From the NCBI GenBank assembly GCA_017628435.1, contig JAGBZE010000079.1, positions 1 through 11,654 of the forward strand: a stretch of DNA of 11,654 nucleotides, read 5' to 3'. The notes beneath the pieces are model-generated. The model searched no databases, had not been told where the DNA came from, and saw only the letters and a list, made by a program, of their open reading frames with translations. How positions within the stretch are numbered: the first letter of the stretch is position 1; each line of letters opens with the position of its first letter. Positions 1-5,479 of this stretch are shown piece after piece. The translations under genes were made by a program, and so were the position numbers. The stretch comes from Akkermansia sp. Its GTDB lineage: Bacteria > Verrucomicrobiota > Verrucomicrobiia > Verrucomicrobiales > Akkermansiaceae.

Positions 1-862
1 ACTGAAGCGGAATAATTTCCACTCCGTTGTACATGACAGGGTCAATGCGGGTCATGCCCACATTCTTGAGCACGGTAAGGTGGTTGATGTAGTTCGGAGA
101 GAAGCTCATCCAGAACTGAGCGCGCTTGATGGTGGGAATATGCTTCACCAGGGATTCCATCTCCTCGTGGTACATGCGGTAAATCTCATAGGTACCCACA
201 CCATCCGGGCAGGCGAAAGGCTGATGCATGCTCATGGCACCTGTTTCCTGGAAAGCGCCATCCTCCCAGTGACGGCAAGGTGCGCTCACCTCGCGGATGT
301 TGATTTCCGGGTTGAAGTTAGTAGCAAAAGCCTGACCATGGTCACCACCGTTCACGTCAATAATATCAAGATACTCAATCTCATCGAAATGATGCTTGAG
401 TGCCCAGGCAGTATACACATTAGTCACGCCCGGGTCAAAACCGGAACCGAGCAGAGCATACAGCCCCGCCTGCTTGAAGCGGTCCTGATAAGCCCACTGC
501 CAGCTGTATTCAAACTTGGCCACATCACGGGGCTCGTAGTTAGCGGTATCCATGTAGTTTACACCGGCCTCCAGGCAGGCATCCATCAGCGGAAGATCCT
601 GGTAGGGAAGAGCCACATTCAGCACCAGATCGGCCTTCACCTCCTTGATAAGAGCCACCGTGGCAGCAACATCATCGGCATCCACCGCATGCGTCGTAAT
701 CGTCACGCCCTCACGGGCAAGCACGTCTGCAGCAATGGCATCACACTTGCTCTTGGTACGGGAGGCCAGATGGATGCTTTCATACACATCCGACATCTGG
801 GCGCACTTGTGAGCTACCACATGGCCCACACCACCTGCTCCGATAATGAGTACTGTCTTCAT
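1..862 (-). CDS. Saccharopine dehydrogenase-family reductase, carboxynorspermidine dehydrogenase-like (3' part missing)
   Basis: The reading frame opens at the ATG complementary to 862 and runs off the left edge after 287 codons without a stop. The protein begins MKTVLIIGAGGVGHVVAHKC, a Rossmann dinucleotide motif (GAGGVG, residues 8-13), followed by an HLASR segment typical of NADP-binding second strands. Later stretches such as NVALPYQDLPLMDACLEAGV, YMDTANYE and GSGFDPGVTN are hallmarks of the saccharopine dehydrogenase / carboxynorspermidine dehydrogenase family. In bacteria that family reduces a Schiff base between an aspartate-semialdehyde-type aldehyde and a diamine on the route to (nor)spermidine, or acts in lysine metabolism. 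Family members have roughly 400 residues, so about two thirds is here. The polyamine role is favoured by overall resemblance, but no decarboxylase partner is visible. No Shine-Dalgarno sequence precedes the ATG. Confidence 0.85.
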   Translation of the reverse strand, partial: MKTVLIIGAGGVGHVVAHKCAQMSDVYESIHLASRTKSKCDAIAADVLAREGVTITTHAVDADDVAATVALIKEVKADLVLNVALPYQDLPLMDACLEAGVNYMDTANYEPRDVAKFEYSWQWAYQDRFKQAGLYALLGSGFDPGVTNVYTAWALKHHFDEIEYLDIIDVNGGDHGQAFATNFNPEINIREVSAPCRHWEDGAFQETGAMSMHQPFACPDGVGTYEIYRMYHEEMESLVKHIPTIKRAQFWMSFSPNYINHLTVLKNVGMTRIDPVMYNGVEIIPLQ

Positions 863-871
863 TGCACGCGC

Positions 872-900
872 AGAATGCACTATAAGGGGGCGCAAGTCAA
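872..900 (-). promoter_or_regulatory. Possible promoter for the left-edge reductase
   Basis: On the minus strand TTGACT (895-900) is followed after 17 nt by CATTCT (872-877), a poor -10 match. The gap from this hexamer to the ATG at 862 is 9 nt, so a transcript from here would be nearly leaderless. The better-looking TATAGT in between is only 10 nt from the -35 and so badly spaced. The -35 is convincing, the -10 is not. Confidence 0.35.
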
Positions 901-927
901 GGAATTTTATCCATCATGCCGAAATTT

Positions 928-949
928 CACACACGCGTGCGCACGTGTA
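928..949. repeat. 22-nt alternating pyrimidine-purine tract (Z-DNA candidate)
   Basis: From C928 to A949 every step alternates pyrimidine and purine (CACACAC, then GCGTGCGCACGTGTA). It contains a nearly palindromic core. Tracts of this type are the classic substrate for left-handed Z-DNA under negative supercoiling. It sits between the promoter of the left-edge reductase and the terminator of the lipoprotein operon. Function is unknown. Confidence 0.5.
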
Positions 950-982
950 AAAAGGCACCTGCTCACTCATGGAGCAGGTGCC
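949..982 (-). terminator. Rho-independent terminator of the lipoprotein operon
   Basis: A perfect 11-bp inverted repeat, GGCACCTGCTC (954-964) and GAGCAGGTGCC (972-982), encloses a 7-nt loop. On the minus strand it is followed by five T residues (949-953). It lies 29 nt after the stop codon of the gene ending at 1012. Confidence 0.9.
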
Positions 983-1011
983 GGAAAATCGCTCTTCTGC
1001 AATCAGCAGGA

Positions 1012-1464
1012 TTAACCGCGGCGTCTGGAAGTCTTTCGCTTAGCAACGGCACGCTTCGGAGCAGCGGTGGTCTTCTTCCTGGCTACAGCGCGACGCTTGG
1101 CAGTTGCAGGCTTACGCTTAGCTGCAACATAGCGACTGTTGCGGGCTTTTGTCCCCTTTCTGGTAGCGACCCGACGCTTTGCAATCTTCTTGGAGGAAAC
1201 CATGGCTGAACGCGGTACATAGGCAGGAACCGGCGTGCGGGATGTACGAATAGCGGCGGCCAGAGCCTTGCGCTGGTCATCGGCGCTGTAATTGCGACCC
1301 TGCTGGTCGGCAAAATACTTACGGTATGCGGGATCCACCTGATTAATACTGGTGACCGCATCCGGGAAGTTATGATACTTCATCGCTCTGCCGCTCTGGC
1401 AGGATACCAACAGGCATACCACCATAGCAACCAGGCAAAGTATAAGCTGACGAGTGCTGGACAT
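1012..1464 (-). CDS. Lipoprotein with a highly basic, histone H1-like C-terminal tail
   Basis: This is a 150-residue protein. Residues 7-21 are a hydrophobic signal stretch ending in the lipobox LVSC, so Cys22 should be lipidated and the mature protein anchored in a membrane. Residues 23-85 form a short mixed region (YHNFPDAVTSINQVDPAYRK) with no fold I recognise. Residues 92-150 contain 27 Lys/Arg among 59 positions, many Ala, and no acidic residue, in KR, AKR, KRK and ARKK blocks like histone H1 or bacterial H1-like tails. With a lipobox in front, the tail is expected outside the cytoplasm. It may touch anionic envelope polymers such as lipopolysaccharide or cell-wall material (inference). 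It starts 8 nt after the small lipoprotein gene and is probably co-transcribed. No Shine-Dalgarno is evident. If the start were mis-set and the signal not used, a nucleoid-binding role would be the alternative. Confidence 0.75.
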   Translation of the reverse strand: MSSTRQLILCLVAMVVCLLVSCQSGRAMKYHNFPDAVTSINQVDPAYRKYFADQQGRNYSADDQRKALAAAIRTSRTPVPAYVPRSAMVSSKKIAKRRVATRKGTKARNSRYVAAKRKPATAKRRAVARKKTTAAPKRAVAKRKTSRRRG

Positions 1465-1472
1465 AGGAAATT

Positions 1473-1628
1473 TCAGGGACAGATTTGATTAACCACACGG
1501 AACGGTATAGATACCAGGAAACTGACCAACCCGGTAACAATTCCGCATGAGGTGAGACATGTCATGCACACAAGAATCAACCCGAGCTGAGCCACACGCT
1601 TTGCAATATTGTATATCATCGTTTTCAT
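1473..1628 (-). CDS. Small lipoprotein, 51 residues, function unknown
   Basis: Reading the minus strand from the ATG at 1628 gives MKTMIYNIAKRVAQLGLILV, then CMTCLTSC. This has a charged n-region, a hydrophobic core and the lipobox LTSC with Cys28 as lipidation site. The mature part is only 24 residues and mostly hydrophobic (GIVTGLVSFLVS, then IPFRVVNQICP), so it should lie close to or in the membrane. The signal and lipobox are too well formed to be chance, and it lies just behind a well-spaced promoter and 8 nt before the next lipoprotein gene. It is preceded by GGAAAAAAG, a weak ribosome-binding site. Small lipoproteins of this type are common and mostly uncharacterised. A competing 60-codon frame over the same DNA (1489-1671) shows no protein signature. 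Confidence 0.75.
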   Translation of the reverse strand: MKTMIYNIAKRVAQLGLILVCMTCLTSCGIVTGLVSFLVSIPFRVVNQICP

Positions 1629-1687
1629 CTTTTTTCCATGCGGCTGCCGGGCCCATCCTCGATAGCACCACCTATCCCGCCGGACTT

Positions 1688-1717
1688 ATACTACCATATT
1701 CCACACACACTTGCCAA
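1688..1717 (-). promoter_or_regulatory. Promoter of the two-gene lipoprotein operon
   Basis: On the minus strand TTGGCA (1712-1717), an 18-nt spacer and TAGTAT (1688-1693) form a good sigma70-type promoter. The predicted transcript starts near 1681, giving an untranslated leader of about 53 nt before the ATG at 1628. It is divergent from the NUDIX gene promoter about 40 nt away. Confidence 0.6.
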
Positions 1718-1759
1718 TAATAAACTTTTCTTTAGCATTCTTTTTCTCCCCGGTATGAC

Positions 1760-1787
1760 TTGATTTTCACCCAAAAGCAGCTAAAAT
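1760..1787 (+). promoter_or_regulatory. Promoter of the NUDIX hydrolase gene
   Basis: TTGATT (1760-1765) and TAAAAT (1782-1787) are separated by 16 nt. The -35 is part of the string GACTTG that recurs at several promoters here. The predicted leader to the ATG at 1818 is about 24 nt. Confidence 0.55.
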
Positions 1788-1817
1788 AAGCGCCTCACCA
1801 ACACAGCAACAGAAGCA

Positions 1818-2363
1818 ATGAATGCAGAATTAGAGAAATCGCTGCAAATTTTCGCAAATAAGCACCCGGAACAGACAGAAACCGCCGACCGGATGCTCAC
1901 CTTCCTCCGCACCCAGAAGAATTGCTTTCTGCGCAGCTGCAAGCCAGGGCACTTCACAGGCTCCGCCTGGCTTATCAACCCAGGCGGAGACAAAATTCTA
2001 CTCACCCTGCACCACAAGCTTCAACGCTGGATGCAGACCGGCGGCCACGCCGATGGCGATGCACAGATTCTCCGCGTGGCACTTCGTGAAGCTGAGGAAG
2101 AAAGCGGCATTCAAGGCATTGAGTCCGTAGGCTCAGACATCTTTGATATAGATATCCACCTCATCCCGGAAAACAAAGCCAAGGGAGAGCCCGCTCACTA
2201 TCATTACGATGTACGCTACCTGGTGCGCGCACCACACGAGCACTTCATCATCTCTGATGAATCGGATGACCTGCGCTGGTGGAGCAAGGAGGATTTTTCA
2301 ACACACAGCGCGGAACTGGACGCCTCTGTCACACGCATGGCAGAGCGATATTTCGGCAAATGA
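1818..2363 (+). CDS. NUDIX hydrolase
   Basis: This is a 181-residue NUDIX-fold protein, which would hydrolyse a nucleoside diphosphate linked to another moiety using divalent metal. The Nudix box spans residues 76-98: G76, then HADGD, then R90-E91-A92-E93-E94-E95-S96-G97-I98. The metal-binding REUxEE core is intact, but the conserved first glutamate (GX5E) is Ala82. The preceding WMQTGGHADGD matches the GGHxDGD subgroup, in which that position is, from memory, often not glutamate. Residues 1-45 form a helical extension before the first strand (GSAWLINPGGDKILLTLHHK). The substrate cannot be read from the sequence. It is transcribed alone, ahead of the trmB operon, which has its own promoter. 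Confidence 0.88.
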   Translation: MNAELEKSLQIFANKHPEQTETADRMLTFLRTQKNCFLRSCKPGHFTGSAWLINPGGDKILLTLHHKLQRWMQTGGHADGDAQILRVALREAEEESGIQGIESVGSDIFDIDIHLIPENKAKGEPAHYHYDVRYLVRAPHEHFIISDESDDLRWWSKEDFSTHSAELDASVTRMAERYFGK

Positions 2364-2370
2364 AGCCACC

Positions 2371-2389
2371 CATGTGTGTACGCACGCGC
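2371..2389. repeat. 19-nt alternating pyrimidine-purine tract (Z-DNA candidate)
   Basis: CATGTGTGTACGCACGCGC alternates strictly, and its middle (GTGTGTACGCAC) is almost palindromic. It lies between the NUDIX stop codon and the trmB -35 box, which starts 9 nt later. It lacks a T run, so it is not an obvious terminator. Confidence 0.4.
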
Positions 2390-2397
2390 TAATTCCA

Positions 2398-2426
2398 TTG
2401 ACTTGTACGCACTGCTTCTGTAGAAT
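2398..2426 (+). promoter_or_regulatory. Promoter of the trmB-tgt-yajC operon
   Basis: TTGACT (2398-2403), exactly 17 nt, TAGAAT (2421-2426) is a strong sigma70-type promoter. The -10 box ends 12 nt before the ATG at 2439, so the leader should be only about 5-6 nt with no room for a Shine-Dalgarno sequence. Confidence 0.75.
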
Positions 2427-2438
2427 ATCCGGGCAAGA

Positions 2439-3026
2439 ATGAACACGGCTTTTGTACCAGAAGATTATTTTGCGCGCTACGGAGTGGCCGACATTTTCGG
2501 TGCCGGCGAAACCTGCGAGGTGGATTTAGGCTGCGGCGACGGCGGATTCCTGCTGGCCATGGCAGAGCATTACCCGGAGACTCGCTTCCTGGGTGTGGAG
2601 CGTCTGCTGGGCCGCATCCGCAAGGTATGCAACGAAAGCGCCCGCCGCGGGCTGAGCAATGTGCGCGGACTCCGTGTGGAAAGCCGTTATTTCCTGGAGT
2701 GGATGGTAGCTCCCGGCAGCATCAGCCGCTTGCACTACCTCTTCCCCGACCCCTGGCCCAAGGAAAAACACCACAAGAACCGTCTGGTGCAGGACAGCTT
2801 TATCCCGGTGCTGCACCGCGCCCTGGCACCTGGTGGCGAGGTTCTATTCAAAACCGACCACGAGGAGTATTTCCAGTGGGTATGTGAGCGCATGGATGCT
2901 TCTCCCCTGTTCCACCGGGAAGAGTGGAATGCCCCCTTCTATCCCAAGACCGATTTCCAGAAACAATGGGAGGCAATGGGTAAGCCCATTTTCTCCGCAC
3001 GCTATGTGAAGAACGATGAGCTTTGA
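2439..3026 (+). CDS. trmB: tRNA (guanine-N7)-methyltransferase TrmB
   Basis: This 195-residue enzyme transfers methyl from S-adenosylmethionine to N7 of G46 in the variable loop of tRNAs. The SAM-binding motif is EVDLGCGDGGFLLAMA (residues 27-42), followed by FLGVER with the acidic-end strand. The family signature LFPDPWPKEKHHKNRLVQ (residues 105-122) is complete, and PGGEVLFKTDHEEY carries the conserved TD. The C-terminal KTDFQKQW corresponds to the T-x-F/Y-E segment of the family, with Gln in place of Glu. The length is a little short for bacterial TrmB because the N-terminal extension is minimal, in keeping with the start set by the promoter. It is the first gene of an operon, and its last 11 nt overlap tgt in a different frame. 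Confidence 0.95.
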   Translation: MNTAFVPEDYFARYGVADIFGAGETCEVDLGCGDGGFLLAMAEHYPETRFLGVERLLGRIRKVCNESARRGLSNVRGLRVESRYFLEWMVAPGSISRLHYLFPDPWPKEKHHKNRLVQDSFIPVLHRALAPGGEVLFKTDHEEYFQWVCERMDASPLFHREEWNAPFYPKTDFQKQWEAMGKPIFSARYVKNDEL

Positions 3027-4146
3027 TTTACACAAAGTAGACCCCAGCGGCGCCCGTCTGGGCACGCTGCACCTGCCGCACGGCGATGTGCCCACCCCCA
3101 TCTTCATGCCGGTGGGCACACAGGGCACGGTAAAGACCCTGCACCCGGAAGATCTGGAGGCCCTGGGTGCCCAGATTATCCTGGGCAATACCTACCACCT
3201 CTGTCTCCGTCCGGGTGATGAAGCCATCCGTAATCTGGGTGGTCTACATTCCTTCACCGGCTGGAACAAACCCATGCTTACGGATTCCGGCGGGTTCCAG
3301 GTGTGGAGTCTGGCACGTCTGCGCAAGATTACCGAGGAGGGCGTGCGCTTCTGCAATCACATCGATGGCTCGTACATGATGCTCACCCCTGAGCGCAGCA
3401 TGGAAATTCAGGCCAATCTGGGCAGCGATATCGCTATGCTGTTCGATGAGTGCCCGCCCTACCCCTGCGACCGCAAATATGCAGAGAAATCCCTGGGGCT
3501 CACCCTGCGCTGGGCCAAGCGCTGCAAAGCCTGGATTGATGCGCACCAGCCCATGAGCGGCCCCGGCCTGCAGAATCATTTCGGCATTGTGCAGGGCTCG
3601 GTCTATGCCGACCTGCGCCGCGCCTGCGCCGAGGAGCTCGCAGCCATGGATTTCGACGGCTACGCCATCGGTGGTGTGTCCGTAGGCGAACCGGAGGAGG
3701 AAATGCTGCGTGCCATTGAGAACAGCACTCCCTACCTGCCCCAGAACAAAGCCCGCTATGCCATGGGCCTGGGTACCCCCACCCAGATTCTGGAGATGAT
3801 TGAACGCGGAGTGGACATGTTCGACTGCGTGATGCCCACCCGACTGGCTCGCCACGGCATTGCCATGACCCCGGATGGCCCCATCCACATTAAGAACCAG
3901 CGCTGGAAGGATGACCCCAGGCCGCTGGATCCGGAGGGGCACCCGCATGTCACCCGATTCTCCCGCGCCGCACTGCGCCACTTCTTCCGCGCCGGCGAAA
4001 TGCTGGCACTTCGCGTGCTTTCCTTCCAGAACCTTCACTTTTACCTGCGGCTCATGGCGCAAGCGAGAAGCGCCATTGCAGCCGGTGAATTCGCTGCGTT
4101 CAAACGCAGTTTCATCTCGCGATACCAAGCAAACGACATACAATGA
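3016..4146 (+). CDS. tgt: tRNA-guanine transglycosylase Tgt (queuosine pathway) lacking the zinc site
   Basis: This 376-residue enzyme exchanges G34 in GUN-anticodon tRNAs for the queuosine precursor preQ1. The catalytic residues are present: Asp90 in DSGGFQ, Asp144 and Cys146 in FDECPPYP, Gln193 in GIVQGSV, the substrate loop GGVSVGE (219-225) and nucleophile Asp270 in MFDCVMPTR. Val at the third loop position and the DEC cysteine fit a preQ1-type bacterial enzyme. Unusually, the C-terminal zinc motif (CxCxxC and a later His) is missing. After RPLD the chain reads PEGHPHVTRFSR, one residue shorter than the usual segment and without cysteine, and the histidine ligand of the usual EHN/IHN segment is Gln338 (SFQNL). 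The rest of that domain (ALRHFFRAGEML, FYLRLM) is well kept. Its start overlaps trmB by 11 nt and its stop overlaps the yajC start as ATGA, so translation is probably coupled. Confidence 0.95.
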   Translation: MSFDLHKVDPSGARLGTLHLPHGDVPTPIFMPVGTQGTVKTLHPEDLEALGAQIILGNTYHLCLRPGDEAIRNLGGLHSFTGWNKPMLTDSGGFQVWSLARLRKITEEGVRFCNHIDGSYMMLTPERSMEIQANLGSDIAMLFDECPPYPCDRKYAEKSLGLTLRWAKRCKAWIDAHQPMSGPGLQNHFGIVQGSVYADLRRACAEELAAMDFDGYAIGGVSVGEPEEEMLRAIENSTPYLPQNKARYAMGLGTPTQILEMIERGVDMFDCVMPTRLARHGIAMTPDGPIHIKNQRWKDDPRPLDPEGHPHVTRFSRAALRHFFRAGEMLALRVLSFQNLHFYLRLMAQARSAIAAGEFAAFKRSFISRYQANDIQ

Positions 4147-4472
4147 ACGCCATCTACATTGCCCAGGCCGCTGCCGAACAGCAGGGTGACCCCATGAGCA
4201 TGCTCATCACCTTTGGTCTTATCGGTATTATCTTCTATTTCCTGCTCATTCGCCCTCAGCGCAAGCAGCAGAAGGAACTCAAGGATCGCCAGGAGGCCCT
4301 GAAGCCTGGTGACAAGGTTGTTTCCGCCGGCGGTATCTACGGCACCATCACCAAGGTGGAACAGGATGCCGTGCGCATGGAAATCGCCCCCAGCGTGACC
4401 ATCAAGATTGCCAAGGCCAGCATCGTTTCCTCCACCCCCAAAGAAGCCCCCGCTGAGGCCGACAAGAAGTAA
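4143..4472 (+). CDS. yajC: Sec translocon accessory protein YajC
   Basis: This 109-residue inner-membrane protein is an accessory partner of SecDF in the Sec translocation machinery. A short N-terminal segment rich in Ala/Gln precedes one membrane helix (about residues 19-37, ending in FYFLLIRPQRKQQKE, the family hallmark). The cytoplasmic SH3-like domain follows, with LKPGDKVVSAGGIYGTI (residues 56-72). The Ala/Glu/Lys-rich tail is variable in the family. It is the third gene of the trmB-tgt-yajC operon, overlapping tgt by 4 nt. The tgt-yajC pairing is widespread in bacteria. Confidence 0.95.
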   Translation: MNAIYIAQAAAEQQGDPMSMLITFGLIGIIFYFLLIRPQRKQQKELKDRQEALKPGDKVVSAGGIYGTITKVEQDAVRMEIAPSVTIKIAKASIVSSTPKEAPAEADKK

Positions 4473-4489
4473 AACATATCTTCCCCCCG

Positions 4490-4536
4490 GATTAACGCAG
4501 AATGAGCCCAGCGCCATTTTGCGTTAATCTTTTTTT
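4490..4536 (+). terminator. Terminator of the trmB-tgt-yajC operon
   Basis: A 15-bp stem (GATTAACGCAGAATG at 4490-4504 with CATTTTGCGTTAATC at 4515-4529, one G-U pair) has a 10-nt loop and is followed by seven T residues. The T run ends 4 nt before the aroE ATG at 4541. Confidence 0.9.
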
Positions 4537-4540
4537 AATC

Positions 4541-5419
4541 ATGCAGGGCTTCTACACCGCAGAACAGCTGGACACCATGCCGGGGGATGCCCGGCTGGGT
4601 GTTATCGGCAACCCGATTGCACACTCCAAATCCCCGCAGATGCAGCAGCCCGCGCTGGATGCCGCAGGCATCGCCGCCCGCTACGTGCGTCTGATGGCCG
4701 GAACGGAGGATGGCGCCTTCGAGGATCTGCTCCGCAACCTGGCAGAGCGAAGCTTCATTGGCGTCAATGTGACGGTGCCATTCAAGAAGAAGGCACATGA
4801 TGCTGCCGTGCAGCTTGACCCGCTGGCCCGGCTCAGCGGTGCGGTGAACACCCTGGTACGCAAGGCGGACGGGTGGCATGGTTACAACACCGATGGCCCG
4901 GGATTCTCCCGCGCTATCGAGGAATGCTGCGGCCGCCCGCTGAAGGAGCTCCGTGTGCTCATCATGGGAGCCTGCGGCGGCGCCGGCAGCGCCCTGGCCT
5001 GCCAATGCGCCCTGGAAGGGTGCCCCGGCATCACCCTGGTGAACCGGCCGCGCCCGGAACTGGCAGAACTGGCCAGCCGCCTTGCCGCACACAGCAAAGC
5101 TCCTGTCGAAACGCTGCATTTTGATTCTCCCGAGCTGCCCGCTGCTATCGCTGCGGCAAACCTCATTGTCAACGCCACCAGTCTGGGGCTGCACGAGGGT
5201 GACCCCATGCCCATTTCTCCTGATTTCCTGCGCCCCGGCCAGCTGGTGTACGATATCGTAACCCACGAAACTTCCCTGCACCGCGAGGCAGGCGCCCGCG
5301 GCTGCACCGCATCCACCGGCCAGGGGATGCTTCTCTGGCAGGGAGCCATCGCCTTCGAACACTGGTTCGGCATCTCCCCCGATGTATCCGCCATGCGCTG
5401 TGGGCTCTTAGGGAATTAA
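4541..5419 (+). CDS. aroE: Shikimate 5-dehydrogenase AroE
   Basis: This NADP-dependent enzyme reduces 3-dehydroshikimate to shikimate in aromatic amino acid biosynthesis. The 292-residue protein begins MQGFYTAEQLDTMPGDARLG. The shikimate-binding serines are in HSKSP (Ser29, Ser31), the catalytic pair is Lys82 (NVTVPFK) and Asp118 (YNTDG), and the dinucleotide loop is GACGGAGSA (143-151). NRPRPE supplies the arginines expected for NADP binding. VNATSLGL and TGQGMLLWQGA complete the family pattern. The frame is open 39 nt further upstream to an ATG at 4502, but that codon is inside the terminator stem, so 4541 is preferred. No Shine-Dalgarno and no clear promoter precede it. Expression may rest on read-through or on a promoter I cannot recognise. 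Confidence 0.93.
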   Translation: MQGFYTAEQLDTMPGDARLGVIGNPIAHSKSPQMQQPALDAAGIAARYVRLMAGTEDGAFEDLLRNLAERSFIGVNVTVPFKKKAHDAAVQLDPLARLSGAVNTLVRKADGWHGYNTDGPGFSRAIEECCGRPLKELRVLIMGACGGAGSALACQCALEGCPGITLVNRPRPELAELASRLAAHSKAPVETLHFDSPELPAAIAAANLIVNATSLGLHEGDPMPISPDFLRPGQLVYDIVTHETSLHREAGARGCTASTGQGMLLWQGAIAFEHWFGISPDVSAMRCGLLGN

Positions 5420-5439
5420 TCCGTTGCCACAACAGAGAC

Positions 5440-5468
5440 TTGCCAAGGGAAGTCGCGCGCGCTATAAT
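5440..5468 (+). promoter_or_regulatory. Promoter of the phosphohexomutase gene
   Basis: TTGCCA (5440-5445), a 17-nt spacer and a perfect TATAAT (5463-5468) form the strongest promoter in the window. The -10 box is flanked on both sides by GCGCGC (5457-5462 and 5469-5474). Only 11 nt separate the -10 box from the ATG at 5480, predicting a leader of about 4-5 nt. Confidence 0.8.
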
Positions 5469-5479
5469 GCGCGCCAAGT

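Noticed and set aside
879..885. TATAGT on the minus strand as a -10 box for the reductase
   Set aside because: Only 10 nt from TTGACT, far too close for a sigma70-type promoter. I kept the poorer but correctly spaced CATTCT at low confidence.
80..1015. 311-codon plus-strand frame
   Set aside because: Antisense to the reductase at 1-862, and it also runs through the promoter and the terminator hairpin. The translation lacks domain character.
1489..1671. 60-codon minus-strand frame with several cysteines
   Set aside because: It overlaps the 51-residue lipoprotein in another frame. The latter has a proper signal and lipobox, whereas this one has neither a signal nor a regular metal-binding pattern.
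3244..4143. 299-codon minus-strand frame
   Set aside because: Shadow of tgt. No recognisable motif, and all of the Tgt active-site segments are on the plus strand.
4502..4540. Earlier in-frame start for aroE
   Set aside because: The ATG and following codons are the stem and loop of the yajC terminator, and the extra 13 residues are not typical for AroE.
4535..5362. 275-codon minus-strand frame
   Set aside because: Antisense to aroE, which has all catalytic residues on the plus strand.
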